Below the pieces are notes generated by a model. That model made no database searches. It was not told where the DNA came from and saw nothing but the letters and a program-made list of their open reading frames with translations. A stretch of DNA of 32,414 nucleotides from an uncultured Bacteroidaceae bacterium (GTDB taxonomy: Bacteria; Bacteroidota; Bacteroidia; Bacteroidales; Bacteroidaceae): contig CAKQRW010000037.1 in the NCBI GenBank assembly GCA_934271655.1, positions 1 through 32,414 on the forward strand. The letters are read 5' to 3'. This document shows positions 16,331 through 25,600 of the stretch, piece after piece. Positions within the stretch are counted from its first letter, which is position 1. Each line of letters opens with the position of its first letter. A program made the position numbers and the translations under genes.

Positions 16331-16876
16331 ATGATTGACGAGATTTTACAATTCAACAGGGAGTTTGTCTCTTCCAAGCATTATGAGGAATATATCACAG
16401 ACAAGTTTCCCGACAAGAAGCTGGCCGTGCTCTCATGCATGGACACACGCCTCACGCAACTTCTGCCCGCAGCCCTCGGACTGAAGAACGGCGACGCCAA
16501 GATAATAAAGAATGCCGGCGGACTGGTCATTTCTCCATTCGACTCTGCCATGCGCAGCCTTATCGTAGCCATCTACGAACTGGGTGTGGAGGAGATAATG
16601 GTGGTGGCCCACTCACATTGCGGAGCATGCCACATGAGCTATGAGCATTTCCACGACCAGATGCTTGAACGCGGCGTGAGCGAGAAGACTCTCGACACCA
16701 TACGCAAGTGCGGCATCGACCTCAACCACTGGCTCGAAGGCTTCAAAGACACTCCCGAATCGGTGCGCCGTACCGTGGAGACCATCAAGACTCATCCTCT
16801 CATGCCCGCCGACATAGTAGTGCGCGGCTTCATCATCGACTCGGAGAAGGGCGAACTCAGCGAGGTGAAGGACTGA
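16331..16876 (+). CDS. Beta-class carbonic anhydrase
   Basis: 181 residues, typical of small bacterial beta-carbonic anhydrases. Zinc ligands are visible: C36 in SCMDTRL, with the catalytic D38-R40 pair, and H94 and C97 in HSHCGAC. The NAGG loop is at 61-64. No signal peptide, so cytoplasmic. The enzyme interconverts CO2 and bicarbonate, supplying bicarbonate for carboxylation reactions such as succinate formation in Bacteroidota. The start at 16331 agrees with the family N-terminus. The gene has its own upstream repeat region and is probably transcribed separately from the CDF gene. Confidence 0.93.
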   Translation: MIDEILQFNREFVSSKHYEEYITDKFPDKKLAVLSCMDTRLTQLLPAALGLKNGDAKIIKNAGGLVISPFDSAMRSLIVAIYELGVEEIMVVAHSHCGACHMSYEHFHDQMLERGVSEKTLDTIRKCGIDLNHWLEGFKDTPESVRRTVETIKTHPLMPADIVVRGFIIDSEKGELSEVKD

Positions 16877-16886
16877 GAAGGAAGAC

Positions 16887-16982
16887 ATGAGATATTGCAG
16901 CCTTTGTGGCAAGCAGTTTGCCTCGTCAGGTGAAGGACAGAGAAGAAGAAAAAAAATGCAACTAATATTTTACTTAAACTAA
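16887..16982 (+). CDS. Possible 31-residue CxxC microprotein
   Basis: An open frame beginning MRYCSLCGKQF with one CxxC knuckle and a basic tail (GQRRRKK). It lies 10 bases after the carbonic anhydrase stop and ends 19 bases before the esterase start. The opening resembles a half zinc ribbon, but the second cysteine pair is missing and the end of the frame lies in A/T-rich leader DNA. It could be a remnant or chance. Confidence 0.2.
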   Translation: MRYCSLCGKQFASSGEGQRRRKKMQLIFYLN

Positions 16983-17001
16983 TATAACTTATTGTTCCAT
17001 C

Positions 17002-17928
17002 ATGAAGAAAACTATCTTATCATTGGCCATGGCATGCATGACGTTGCTGACATGGGCACAACCTGGTCCGACCTACGGGACGGGACTTCCAGGCGCGGAG
17101 CCAGACTGGAAAGATGTCAACTATGCTGGCGATGACAAGGAAGCTCACCGCCTTGACATCTATCTGCCCAAGACAGGAAAGGACAAGTATAAGGTGATCG
17201 TAGCCATCTACGGCAGCGCATGGTTCTCCAACAACATGAAGGGCATGGCCTACATGTCTATCGGCAAGCCCCTCACAGACGCAGGCTTCGCTGTGGTGTG
17301 CATCAACCACCGCTCCAGTGGCGATGCCAAGTATCCAGCGCAAATCAACGACGTGAAGGGAGCGCTGCGCTTTATCCGCGCCAATGCCGCCAAGTACAAG
17401 CTCGACACCTCGTTCGTCGGCATCACAGGTTTCTCATCTGGCGGCCACCTCTCTTCCATGGCTGGCGTGACCAACGGCATGAAGACCCACACCATCGGCG
17501 AGGCATCTGTCGACATAGAGGGCACAGTGGGCGGCAACGAGAAGTGCAGCAGCAACGTGGACGCTGTGGTAGACTGGTTTGGACCTGTGGACATGACACG
17601 CATGAACAACTGCGAGACTGTCAATGACGAGAAGTCGCCCGAGGCAGCACTCATAGGTTGCGCTCCTGCCGACCACATGGACATGATACAGCTCATAAGC
17701 CCATATTTCTTTGTGTCCAAGTCTACTGTACCGTTTCTGGTCATCCACGGCGATGCCGACAATGTGGTGCCCTACTGCCAGAGCGTCAATTTCTCTGAAG
17801 AGCTGAAGAGCAATGGCAAACTGGCCGACTTCATCACAGTACCTAATGGCCAGCACGGCCCCATCACCTTCAACGAAGAGACATTCAAGAAGATGACTGA
17901 CTTTTTTAAGAAAGAGGCCAAGATGTAG
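17002..17928 (+). CDS. Secreted alpha/beta hydrolase (BD-FAE-like esterase)
   Basis: 308 residues with a signal peptide ending near residue 19 (LLTWA-Q). The fold is shown by YGSAW (70-74) at the oxyanion loop, the nucleophile elbow GFSSGG with S145, the acid in HGDADNVVP (D253 most likely) and H285 in NGQHG. Related proteins are acetyl or feruloyl esterases and peptidases that act on plant-polymer side groups, but the substrate cannot be read from the sequence. The family phrase RLDIYLPK is at residues 50-57. The location is periplasmic or outer-membrane associated. It is followed by two hairpins, and the next gene converges on it. Confidence 0.85.
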   Translation: MKKTILSLAMACMTLLTWAQPGPTYGTGLPGAEPDWKDVNYAGDDKEAHRLDIYLPKTGKDKYKVIVAIYGSAWFSNNMKGMAYMSIGKPLTDAGFAVVCINHRSSGDAKYPAQINDVKGALRFIRANAAKYKLDTSFVGITGFSSGGHLSSMAGVTNGMKTHTIGEASVDIEGTVGGNEKCSSNVDAVVDWFGPVDMTRMNNCETVNDEKSPEAALIGCAPADHMDMIQLISPYFFVSKSTVPFLVIHGDADNVVPYCQSVNFSEELKSNGKLADFITVPNGQHGPITFNEETFKKMTDFFKKEAKM

Positions 17929-17939
17929 CAAGAAACACG

Positions 17940-18029
17940 GGAGCTGCAGACTCTATCGCTTTGATAGCATCTGCAGCTCCTGTAGCTTTATAGAGGCCCT
18001 ATAGCTTCTATAGCTGTAGGGCCTCTATA
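17940..18029. terminator. Two consecutive hairpins between convergent genes
   Basis: Hairpin 1: GGAGCTGCAGA (17940-17950) pairs with TCTGCAGCTCC (17970-17980), with an inner CTATC/GATAG pair. Hairpin 2: TATAGAGGCCCTATAG (17989-18004) pairs with CTGTAGGGCCTCTATA (18014-18029), with one mismatch, followed by GTTTTC. They probably end both the esterase transcript and the opposing DUF3078 transcript. Confidence 0.65.
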
Positions 18030-18076
18030 GTTTTCTATAGCCATTATAGCTTTCTGTACTCTATAGCTACTATATC
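17989..18076. repeat. CTATAG-rich intergenic tract (copy 3)
   Basis: CTATAG occurs repeatedly from about 17999 to 18066 (GCTTCTATAGCTG, CCTCTATAGTTTTCTATAGCC, CTCTATAGCTACTATA). Part of it forms hairpin 2 above. It is the same word family as at 263-356 and 15010-15124. Confidence 0.65.
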
Positions 18077-18080
18077 CTCC

Positions 18081-19472
18081 TTAAAAATAATAAGACAATC
18101 CCAGCGTGAAGCTCTCTTTAAACTGGAAATATCCCAGGGTGCTGTCATAGTATCTCTTGTCACGGTTGTCATCAAATCGCCACAGCGTGTTCACCTCGCT
18201 TGTTATATATTTGTTGAAGCGGAAAGAGAGCACATTCTCCCACTCCGACTCCACATACTCATACGATGTGAAGAAATAGTAGCGTGTGCGCCATGTGAAA
18301 TTCTTTGCCAGCGTCAGATTGGCATTCACCTCCACCTTCGAACCAAAATCCTGCTGAAAGTCCTTGTCGCGCATGTTGTAGGAAGCATGAATGGTCTCAT
18401 CATCCGCACCAATGTATCTCAACTTATATGTGAGCGGCAATAGAGCTGCAGAGAAACTGCCCTTCTTCAGTTTCGGCTTGAAGTCAATACCGATAGACAC
18501 AAATCCATCAAGAGGAGCGATGAAATCAGAATACTTGCGCCTGTCGTTGCTGCGATAGCCAGGCATGAACTGTGTCTGTCCCTCAGCCGACACGCTGTAG
18601 TACCAGTTGGTCACAGCCTTCACTCCAAGCTTTGAAGACACCTTGATGCGGTCGTTATTAGTCAAGAAATGGTGGATAGAGTCTGACGTGGCTGTGACAA
18701 AGCCCAGGCGCATGTCAATATTGTTGTCCCATTGTATCGACTTCTGGTCGTTGTAGTTGGCCTCCATATACAGGCGGCTGTACAGATTCACGTTGTTGTT
18801 GCCGCCTCTGTACCATTTCTCCGAGAAATAGTTTTGGGCAAACTGCAGTTCGAAGTTGCACTTAGTGGCCCAGAAATTCGGCTTTACTATCCGCAAGTCC
18901 ACATCGACATCCGAGACCACCTCAGACACATCCTTTATCTCCTCCGCCTTTTTATATATGTGTTCAAGATCCTTAGTCTCCTTCTTCTTTCTTGGTTCCA
19001 GATCGGCTATTATCTCCTCACGCGAGATGCGGTCGTCAGTATAGCGGAAAAGCGACGGATGACTCACATAGCCTTCTACGAGAGCCTTGTCAATCTCCCC
19101 ATTGAGCATTTCATCGCCAGAGCCACGCTTGCCAGGCAATACCGTCACCGACGAGTCTTGCGGCAGGGCATATCTTATGGCAAAGATGTCCCCAATGGCC
19201 GACTTGTAATACACTCCCGGTCCCAGCAGGCGGTAAAACTGCGGCGACAGGCTCACCGAGTCTACGATGGAGTCGGCAGGCACATCCTGCGGGGCCTTCG
19301 CCATGATGGCTCCCTTGTATCGCTCCATTATCTTCTCAGCCGCACTGCTGTATGCACGGACAGAAGCCCGCCTCTGGCTGTTCGCCCTGGAAGGTCTGCC
19401 AGTCTGGGCTGAAGCCGACGCGCTCACTAAGAAAATAGCGGCCATCGTCATTATATATGATTTGTCCTTCAT
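18081..19472 (-). CDS. DUF3078-family outer-membrane protein
   Basis: 463 residues with a signal peptide (cleavage near SASASA-Q). The N-terminal part (about 25-200) is basic and then helical, with a charged stretch KKKETKDLEHIYKKAEEIKD. From about residue 200 the sequence becomes beta-barrel-like (FELQFAQNYFSEKWYRGGNN onwards) and ends with an aromatic strand, LGLSYYF, as expected for an outer-membrane protein. The aromatic FAQNYFSEKWYRGGNNN phrase and the C-terminal half match the Bacteroidota DUF3078 family, whose function is not known to me. Transcribed toward the esterase gene. A TATCTTTG box lies upstream on its strand. Confidence 0.82.
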   Translation of the reverse strand: MKDKSYIMTMAAIFLVSASASAQTGRPSRANSQRRASVRAYSSAAEKIMERYKGAIMAKAPQDVPADSIVDSVSLSPQFYRLLGPGVYYKSAIGDIFAIRYALPQDSSVTVLPGKRGSGDEMLNGEIDKALVEGYVSHPSLFRYTDDRISREEIIADLEPRKKKETKDLEHIYKKAEEIKDVSEVVSDVDVDLRIVKPNFWATKCNFELQFAQNYFSEKWYRGGNNNVNLYSRLYMEANYNDQKSIQWDNNIDMRLGFVTATSDSIHHFLTNNDRIKVSSKLGVKAVTNWYYSVSAEGQTQFMPGYRSNDRRKYSDFIAPLDGFVSIGIDFKPKLKKGSFSAALLPLTYKLRYIGADDETIHASYNMRDKDFQQDFGSKVEVNANLTLAKNFTWRTRYYFFTSYEYVESEWENVLSFRFNKYITSEVNTLWRFDDNRDKRYYDSTLGYFQFKESFTLGLSYYF

Positions 19473-19541
19473 TGCTAATCTTGCTATTTTTTTGCAAATT
19501 TAGGGCTTTTCTTCGATTATTCGGCAAAATAACAGCATTTT

Positions 19542-19549
19542 CAAAGATA
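19542..19549 (-). promoter_or_regulatory. Candidate -7 box for the DUF3078 gene
   Basis: TATCTTTG on the minus strand (19549 to 19542), about 70 bases before the start codon. Upstream on that strand is T-rich rather than showing a clean TTG. Confidence 0.5.
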
Positions 19550-19577
19550 AAAATTTTCATAATTAAAAAAAAACAGC

Positions 19578-19585
19578 TAATTTTG
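19578..19585 (+). promoter_or_regulatory. Candidate -7 box for the mS38-like gene
   Basis: TAATTTTG on the plus strand, 86 bases before the small gene at 19671. It is 28 bp from the divergent box for DUF3078, making a compact divergent promoter region. Confidence 0.5.
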
Positions 19586-19670
19586 CACCTCGAATAAGCG
19601 TAAACGCACAGCGCTGCTCATTCAGAGAGTACAACAAACATATTATAAACAACTAAATTTTTCAAGGACT

Positions 19671-19760
19671 ATGCCAAACGGTAAGAAAAAGAAAAGACAC
19701 AAGATCTCAACTCACAAGCGCAAGAAGAGACTGAGAAAGAACCGTCATAAGAGCAAGTAG
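19671..19760 (+). CDS. AURKAIP1/COX24 (mS38-like) small basic ribosome-associated protein
   Basis: 29 residues, MPNGKKKKRHKISTHKRKKR followed by LRKNRHKSK, mostly Lys, Arg and His. This matches the tiny COX24/AURKAIP1-domain proteins found throughout Bacteroidota, related to the mitochondrial small-subunit protein mS38. A ribosomal location is inferred from the family and composition. The start is fixed by the conserved MPNGKK opening. A divergent promoter region precedes it and a hairpin terminator follows at 19817-19884. RNase G lies downstream on the same strand. Confidence 0.85.
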   Translation: MPNGKKKKRHKISTHKRKKRLRKNRHKSK

Positions 19761-19816
19761 TGATAAGAGAGGGCGTGAGCCTCATCCACACTCTTTGCCT
19801 CATATGACAAGGATCG

Positions 19817-19884
19817 AAAAGAGCATACCCTACAGATGAAATCCCTGTCTCAGGGTGACATACAGGATGGTATGCTCTTTTTTT
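19817..19884 (+). terminator. Structured terminator or small RNA end after the mS38-like gene
   Basis: AAAAGAGCATACC (19817-19829) pairs with GGTATGCTCTTTT (19869-19881), followed by TTT. The 39-base interior can itself fold in two mutually exclusive ways: CCCTG-TCT-CAGGG, or ATCCCTGT against ACAGGAT. The long outer stem and T-run fit an intrinsic terminator. The alternative inner pairings make a regulatory or small RNA worth considering. Confidence 0.65.
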
Positions 19885-20076
19885 ATACGCAGGTGCTCAC
19901 AGTTGTTCCTATAGCACCTGCTCACCATCGGCCACGTCTGCGAAAGGCGCTGCCGAGAAAGACATCAAAAGGCCGGGCACATCCAAAGGACAAGCGTGGC
20001 CCGCCTTCAGAAAAAAACATTGACACAGCGGCTTTTCCTTTCAGAAGCCGCGCACACACACTAAAGGTAAGCAAGA
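19885..20076. other. Gap upstream of RNase G
   Basis: No gene supported. CAGGTGCTCACAG and CACCTGCTCACC (about 19889-19925) form a short direct/inverted pair. A frame open from 19836 into the start of RNase G has no protein-like features. No TAnnTTTG box is seen close to the RNase G start. Confidence 0.5.
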
Positions 20077-21651
20077 ATGACAAGTGAACTCATCATCGAT
20101 GCTTCGCCCAAGGAAGTCACCATAGCCCTGCTCGAAGACCAGAAACTCGTGGAGTTTCAGAAGGAAGGGCACGAGACAAAGTTTTCCGTGGGCAACATCT
20201 ATGCTGGCAAAGTGAAAAAGATAATGCCAGCGCTCAATGCATGTTTCGTCGATGTGGGTCATGAGAAAGAAGCATTTCTGCACTATCAGGATTTGGGCAA
20301 GCAGTTTCTCTCGCTGGAGAAATACGTGAAGCAGGTGGCGAGCGACCGCAGGAAACTCGTGCCTATGGAGAAAGCTGTAGTCAAGACCGACCTGGAAAAG
20401 ACCGGGTGCATACAGAACGTGCTCGAGGTGGGACAGGAAGTGATGGTGCAAATCACCAAGGAGCCTATCAACACCAAGGGACCTCGACTCACGGGTGAGA
20501 TATCCTTTGCAGGACGTTTCCTCGTGCTGCTGCCATTCGCCGACAAGGTGAACGTGAGCAGCAAAATAAAGTCGAAGGAAGAGCGCACACGCCTGAAACA
20601 GCTGATACAGAGCATCAAGCCTCGCCACTTTGGAGTCATCGTACGCACAGTGGCCGAAGGCAAGAGGGCCGCAGAGCTCAACAACGAGCTCACGCTTCTC
20701 ATCAAGGCGTGGAACGATTGCATCGCCCGCACACAGAAAGCAGCAAGCCTGCCAGTGCTTGCGCACGAAGAAACTGGCCGAACCGTCTCCATGCTGCGAG
20801 ACCTCTTCAACCCTTCCTACGAGAGCATCATCGTCAACAACGCCGAGGTCTTTGAGGAAGTGAAGAACTACGTCAGCCTCATCGCTCCAGAGAGAGCGTC
20901 CATCGTCAAGCTCTACAAGGGCAATGTGCCTGTCTTTGACAACTACAACGTGACAAAGCAGATAAAGTCTGGGCTGGGACGCACCGTCAGCTACAAGCAC
21001 GGTGCCTACCTCATCATTGAGCACACAGAGGCCCTGCATGTGGTGGATGTCAACTCGGGCAACAGGAACAGAGGCGCAGACAATCAGGAGGAGAACGCCT
21101 TCATGGTCAACATGGGGGCAGCAGAGGAACTGGCACGCCAGCTCAGGCTCCGCGACATGGGAGGCATCATCGTAGTCGACTTCATCGACATGAGCACATC
21201 AGAGCACAACCAGAAGCTCTATGAGTACATGACGCAGCTGATGAAGAAAGACCGCGCAAAGCACAACATCCTTCCGCTTAGCAAATTCGGATTGATGCAG
21301 ATAACACGACAGAGGGTCAGACCAGCCATGGATGTACACGTGGAAGAAGTGTGCCCCACCTGCTTCGGCAAGGGCACCATCAAGTCGTCCATCCTGTTTA
21401 CAGACACACTTGAGAACAAGATTGACTACCTGGTCAACCAGCTGGGACAGAAGAAATTCCGTCTGTATGTCAACCCTTATGTCGAAGCTTACATCTCCAA
21501 GGGACTATTCAACATCGGCTTGAAATGGCAGATGAAATACGGACTGGGCGTCAAGGTGCACGCCAGCCAGGAACTGGGATTCCTGCAGTACAAGTTCATT
21601 GACCCTAAGGGCAACGAAATCAACATGACCGAGGAGATTGACACCAAATAA
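20077..21651 (+). CDS. rng: Ribonuclease G (RNase E/G family)
   Basis: 524 residues, the size of RNase G rather than the longer RNase E. An S1-like RNA-binding domain runs from about residue 35 (VGNIYAGKVKKIMPALNACF) to 130. The catalytic Mg-binding aspartates are D324 in VVDVNSGN and D368 in GIIVVDFIDM. The Zn-link motif CPTC is at 426-429, which in the family joins subunits into dimers. RNase G cuts single-stranded A/U-rich RNA and helps mature 16S rRNA and decay mRNA. It follows the ribosome-associated miniprotein, a sensible translation-related pairing. It is ended by the hairpin at 21782-21827. Confidence 0.95.
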   Translation: MTSELIIDASPKEVTIALLEDQKLVEFQKEGHETKFSVGNIYAGKVKKIMPALNACFVDVGHEKEAFLHYQDLGKQFLSLEKYVKQVASDRRKLVPMEKAVVKTDLEKTGCIQNVLEVGQEVMVQITKEPINTKGPRLTGEISFAGRFLVLLPFADKVNVSSKIKSKEERTRLKQLIQSIKPRHFGVIVRTVAEGKRAAELNNELTLLIKAWNDCIARTQKAASLPVLAHEETGRTVSMLRDLFNPSYESIIVNNAEVFEEVKNYVSLIAPERASIVKLYKGNVPVFDNYNVTKQIKSGLGRTVSYKHGAYLIIEHTEALHVVDVNSGNRNRGADNQEENAFMVNMGAAEELARQLRLRDMGGIIVVDFIDMSTSEHNQKLYEYMTQLMKKDRAKHNILPLSKFGLMQITRQRVRPAMDVHVEEVCPTCFGKGTIKSSILFTDTLENKIDYLVNQLGQKKFRLYVNPYVEAYISKGLFNIGLKWQMKYGLGVKVHASQELGFLQYKFIDPKGNEINMTEEIDTK

Positions 21652-21781
21652 GCACACCGGACGTGCTTTATAGTTCGTGCTCATTTCCATCCCACCCACG
21701 GCGGCGATTTTATAATGCCCGCCTCTATATGGAATGACTTCTTTTTGACACACACATCAACTACACAAAACAAACATAAGA

Positions 21782-21827
21782 CGAGCGAGGCCAACTTACA
21801 CACATCTGCCTCGCTCGCCTTTTCTTT
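21782..21827 (+). terminator. Intrinsic terminator after rng
   Basis: CGAGCGAGGC (21782-21791) pairs with GCCTCGCTCG (21808-21817), followed by CCTTTTCTTTTT. It lies 130 bases beyond the rng stop. Confidence 0.8.
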
Positions 21828-21840
21828 TTCCAACATATTC

Positions 21841-21960
21841 TACATATGAGATACTCGCTTTACATGAGAGCCACTCTCTTTACACGCGAGATATTCTCTT
21901 TACACGCGAGATATTCTCTTTACATGAGAGACATTCACTTTAAATGAGATACACTCATAC
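21841..21960. repeat. Six 20-bp tandem units directly upstream of the HAD gene
   Basis: Units begin exactly every 20 bases from 21841 (such as TACACGCGAGATATTCTCTT at 21881 and 21901, TACATGAGAGCCACTCTCTT at 21861). Each has a small dyad, GAGA-TAT-TCTC or GAGAG-CCA-CTCTC, and paired changes keep the dyad in some units. The array ends 15 bases before the HAD start codon, so it lies in the promoter or leader. Confidence 0.9.
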
Positions 21961-21975
21961 CAAATAATCTATCAC

Positions 21976-22593
21976 ATGATTCGCAACCTTATATTCGACT
22001 TTGGAAAAGTGCTCGTTGACTTCGACTTCATAGCATTCTTTCGCCGCATCATACCCGACGAGCAGCGCCTATGGGCCTTCACGCCCGTGCTCTACAACGA
22101 CTCGCTGCCGCAGCTCCTCGACCGCGAGGCGCAGCCGTTTGACACCATAATGGAAGAGGTCATAAGCCACAATCCTGAGTATGAGCGCGAGATACGCGCT
22201 TTCTGCCAGCACTATCCCGAGATTGTCACAGGCGAGATGCCCGGCATGCGCGAACTGCTGGCACGTCTCAGGGCCGAGGGCTTCAAACTCTACGGACTGA
22301 CAAACTGGTGCAGCAAGGTGCACATCACCATGCGGCAATACGACATCTTCCAGTTGCTCGACGGCTCTGTCATCTCGTCTGAGGAACATCTCATCAAGCC
22401 TGAGCCAGCCATCTACCAGCGACTTTTCGACAAGTTTGGCCTCAAGCCAGAGGAATGCCTCTTCACAGACGACAAGCCAGAGAACATTGAGGGAGGCCGT
22501 TCGCTGGGCATGGACGGTATAGTATTCCACGACGCAGAGCAATATGAGCATGAGCTGAGAGATAAACTTGCCGCGCTCAACAGCAGGCTGTGA
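21976..22593 (+). CDS. HAD-superfamily phosphatase (HAD-IA, YihX-like)
   Basis: 205 residues with all HAD motifs: motif I FDFGKVLVD with nucleophile D8 (the second acid position is Gly, as in the sugar-phosphatase-like DxG group), motif II T109 in YGLTNW, motif III K141 in IKPEPAIY, and motif IV D165-D166 in LFTDDKPEN. A helical cap lies between motifs I and II (about residues 15-90). It probably dephosphorylates a small metabolite; the substrate is unknown. Cytoplasmic. The start is immediately preceded by the 20-bp repeat array. The nuclease-helicase gene follows after 67 bases, so they may be co-transcribed. Confidence 0.9.
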   Translation: MIRNLIFDFGKVLVDFDFIAFFRRIIPDEQRLWAFTPVLYNDSLPQLLDREAQPFDTIMEEVISHNPEYEREIRAFCQHYPEIVTGEMPGMRELLARLRAEGFKLYGLTNWCSKVHITMRQYDIFQLLDGSVISSEEHLIKPEPAIYQRLFDKFGLKPEECLFTDDKPENIEGGRSLGMDGIVFHDAEQYEHELRDKLAALNSRL

Positions 22594-22660
22594 CACATGC
22601 CTATAACAATAACCCAAAGCGCCCTCATTAGCAAGACGACAACAACAAGACGACAACAGA

Positions 22661-25600
22661 ATGAGCAAGCATACCATATACACCAATGCTTATGACCACG
22701 GCGACGTAAAGCCGCAGTCCCACCGCCCCATCATCACCGAATCGGCCTCCGACTTCTATTCGCTGCTCGAAAGCACATGCGCCGACGAGCAGAGTACAGA
22801 AGAAAGATACAGCATACTCCGCAACGTGTTCCACAGGGCCATAGAGCAGAGCATAGCCTACTGCCCTATCGCCTTTGTGGGACCATTCGCCAAACTGGAC
22901 TTCTGCATCAAGAGATATCACATAGACAGCAGCACAGCCGACCTCCTGCAGATGGCGCGCAAAGAGTTGTGGCCCTCCAGAACACAGATAGAGCCTTTCA
23001 CAGAGGATTACCTTGCCGAGTCTTTTCCGCACAATCTGAAAGCCACCGCCCTGCTCGTCTGCCACCTCTGCGGCAAGGTGGCCATTCCCGAGTCTCTCAG
23101 ACAGTTCTTCCCCAAGACCGACCGCAAGAGAACATGGGGAAAGTTTGTGAGCAAGTCGACACGCGCTGTGGTGAACAGGTGGGACGATTCATATATCTGG
23201 GTCACAGCGGATGAAGACTACAGGGAACTCAAGGTTTGCTACAGCAAAGAGAATAATATGCTCACCCACGATGGGAAGGCCGACTGGAGCTACCTTAATG
23301 ATATCCTATGGGAAGGCGCGCAACTGAACCTGGTGCGCCTGCGCCACAGCGAAGAAAAGGACGCGTGGATGCCAGAACTTATCATCCTGGAGCCCGACTA
23401 TCTCGTCAACATCACCACCATAGCCAGTTGCTTCGAGTCCTACGCAGAGTCGCCATTTGTCAATATCATCAACAAGATAAGGCCGCAAGACAGCGCCATG
23501 CCAATGCACCTGGGAATTCTGGCAGGACAGATGCTTGACGACACCGTGCATGGCAGGGAAAGGAGCGTGAACGAGAGCCTAAAGGATTACGCACGCTCCA
23601 ATGCGCTCAGCATGATGGCATGCAAAGAGATGAGGAAAAAGATTTTTTACGAAAACTTCAAGAATGACGCTCGCACGCAGAAGCAGAACATCCAGCGACT
23701 CATCGGAGAGAATCTTCCCCAAATAGTCACAGGCTATGATAAGAAGAACGTGACACTGGAGCCCTCTTTCTTTAGCGACACTCTTGGCATCCAGGGACGT
23801 ATGGACTTTCTTCACGAGGAAAACGGCAATGCTGTCATCATAGAGCAGAAATCGGGCAAGGGGGAATTCGTACCGAACACCGACATCGACACGCCTGTGA
23901 TGAAGGAGCAGCATCACCTGCAGTTGTTGCTCTACAGAGCCTTGTTCCGATATGAATTCAACAAGTATGCAGGTCAGCTGAAGCATGTCATGCTGCTGTA
24001 CTCCAGATATGCAAAAGGACTGCTCATCGCGCCGCAAGCACCAGAACTGCTCATGCGAGCCTTCAAGATGCGCAATCTGATAGCATGGACTGAGATAAGA
24101 TATGCCAAGGAGGAGAAAGGGCTGGACTTTCTCAAGACTCTCACTCCAGAAAAGCTCAACAAGAAACATGCAAACGGAACATTATGGGAAATGTACACCC
24201 GTCCGCAACTGAAATACCTCTTAGACCCCATAGCCCACGCTTCCGAACTCGAACTGGCATATTACCTGCGCTTCATGCGTTTCATCGAAAACGAGATGCT
24301 GCTCTCAAAGGTAGGCAACAAGACAAAAGACAACTCGGGGTTTGCTGCCATCTGGCATGACACGCTCGAAGAGAAGCGCGCCGCAGGCAACATATACGAC
24401 GGACTGGAAATAGCCGCTCTTGGCTCTGATGAATCTGGTATCAACTCTGTCACCCTCAAGCTGAAGCAAGATTTTTCCGCCGACTCCACCAATTTCCGTC
24501 CTGGCGACATCGTGCTGCTTTATCCTTACAAAAAAGAGCACATACCCGATGCCTGCGCACAGATGGTCAGCAGAGGCACTATAGAAGACATCAGAGAAGA
24601 CAGCATCATCGTAAAACTGCGCAACAGCCAGACTGACGCTCAGGTGTTTGACCGCCACAAAGGAGAGTTTTGGGCCATAGAGCACGACTTGTACGACTCA
24701 TCCGACAATGCGTTGCTCAGAGCCATGCACAGTTTTCTGTCTGCCACGCAGAGCCGCCGCGACCTTCTTCTCCTCCAGCGAGAACCAAGGGTAGACACCT
24801 CGCTGACAATCAAGGGAGAGTACCGCAATTTCAATACTCTTGTCACACGTGCCAAGCAGGCCCGAGACCTGTTTCTCATCATTGGTCCTCCAGGCACAGG
24901 CAAGACATCCTACGGGCTGGTCAACCTTCTCAAGGAGGAGCTGATGGAAGAGGGCACCAACATACTACTGGTATCCTACACCAACAGGGCTGTTGACGAG
25001 ATATGCAGCAAGCTTGTGGAGATGCGAGAGGAAGACCCGTCATTCAACTTTATCCGCATAGGCTCATACTACTCTTGTTCTGACGAATACAGACGCTATC
25101 TGATAAACGAAAACAATCTGCGCTCTGACAAGCCAGGCCAAGAGCTGAAGAGACTGATAGACAACACACGGGTGTTCTGCGCCACCACATCGTCCATCAA
25201 TGGCAACAAGAGCATCTTCTCCCTCAAGCACTTCAGTCTCGCCATCGTCGACGAGGCATCGCAGATTATTGAGCCTCACCTCGTCGGGCTGTTCTCCACC
25301 CACCGCGATGGACATGAGGACATAGACCGGTTCGTGCTCATAGGCGACCACAAGCAGTTGCCCGCTGTGGTGCAGCAGATCGAAGAGGAATCGGCCGTGA
25401 CTGAGGACATGCTCCGGGACATACAGCTCACCGATTGCCGCGACTCGCTCTTTGAGCGTCTGCTGCGACATTTCAAGACAGACAACGGCTACGACGAGCG
25501 CTTCGTGTATATGCTCGCCAAGCAAGGGCGCATGCACCAGGAGATAGCGGAGTTTCCCAACAGGTTTTTCTATGGCGGCAAACTCGATGTGGTGCCGCTC

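Noticed and set aside
15939..16331. 130-codon minus-strand frame with repeated NDKWLS segments
   Set aside because: It is the translation of the 27-bp DNA repeats; 27 is divisible by three, so a repetitive peptide appears without needing a gene.
19836..20087. 83-codon frame overlapping the rng start
   Set aside because: It begins inside the hairpin after the mS38-like gene, and its sequence is basic and Pro-rich with no recognised domain.
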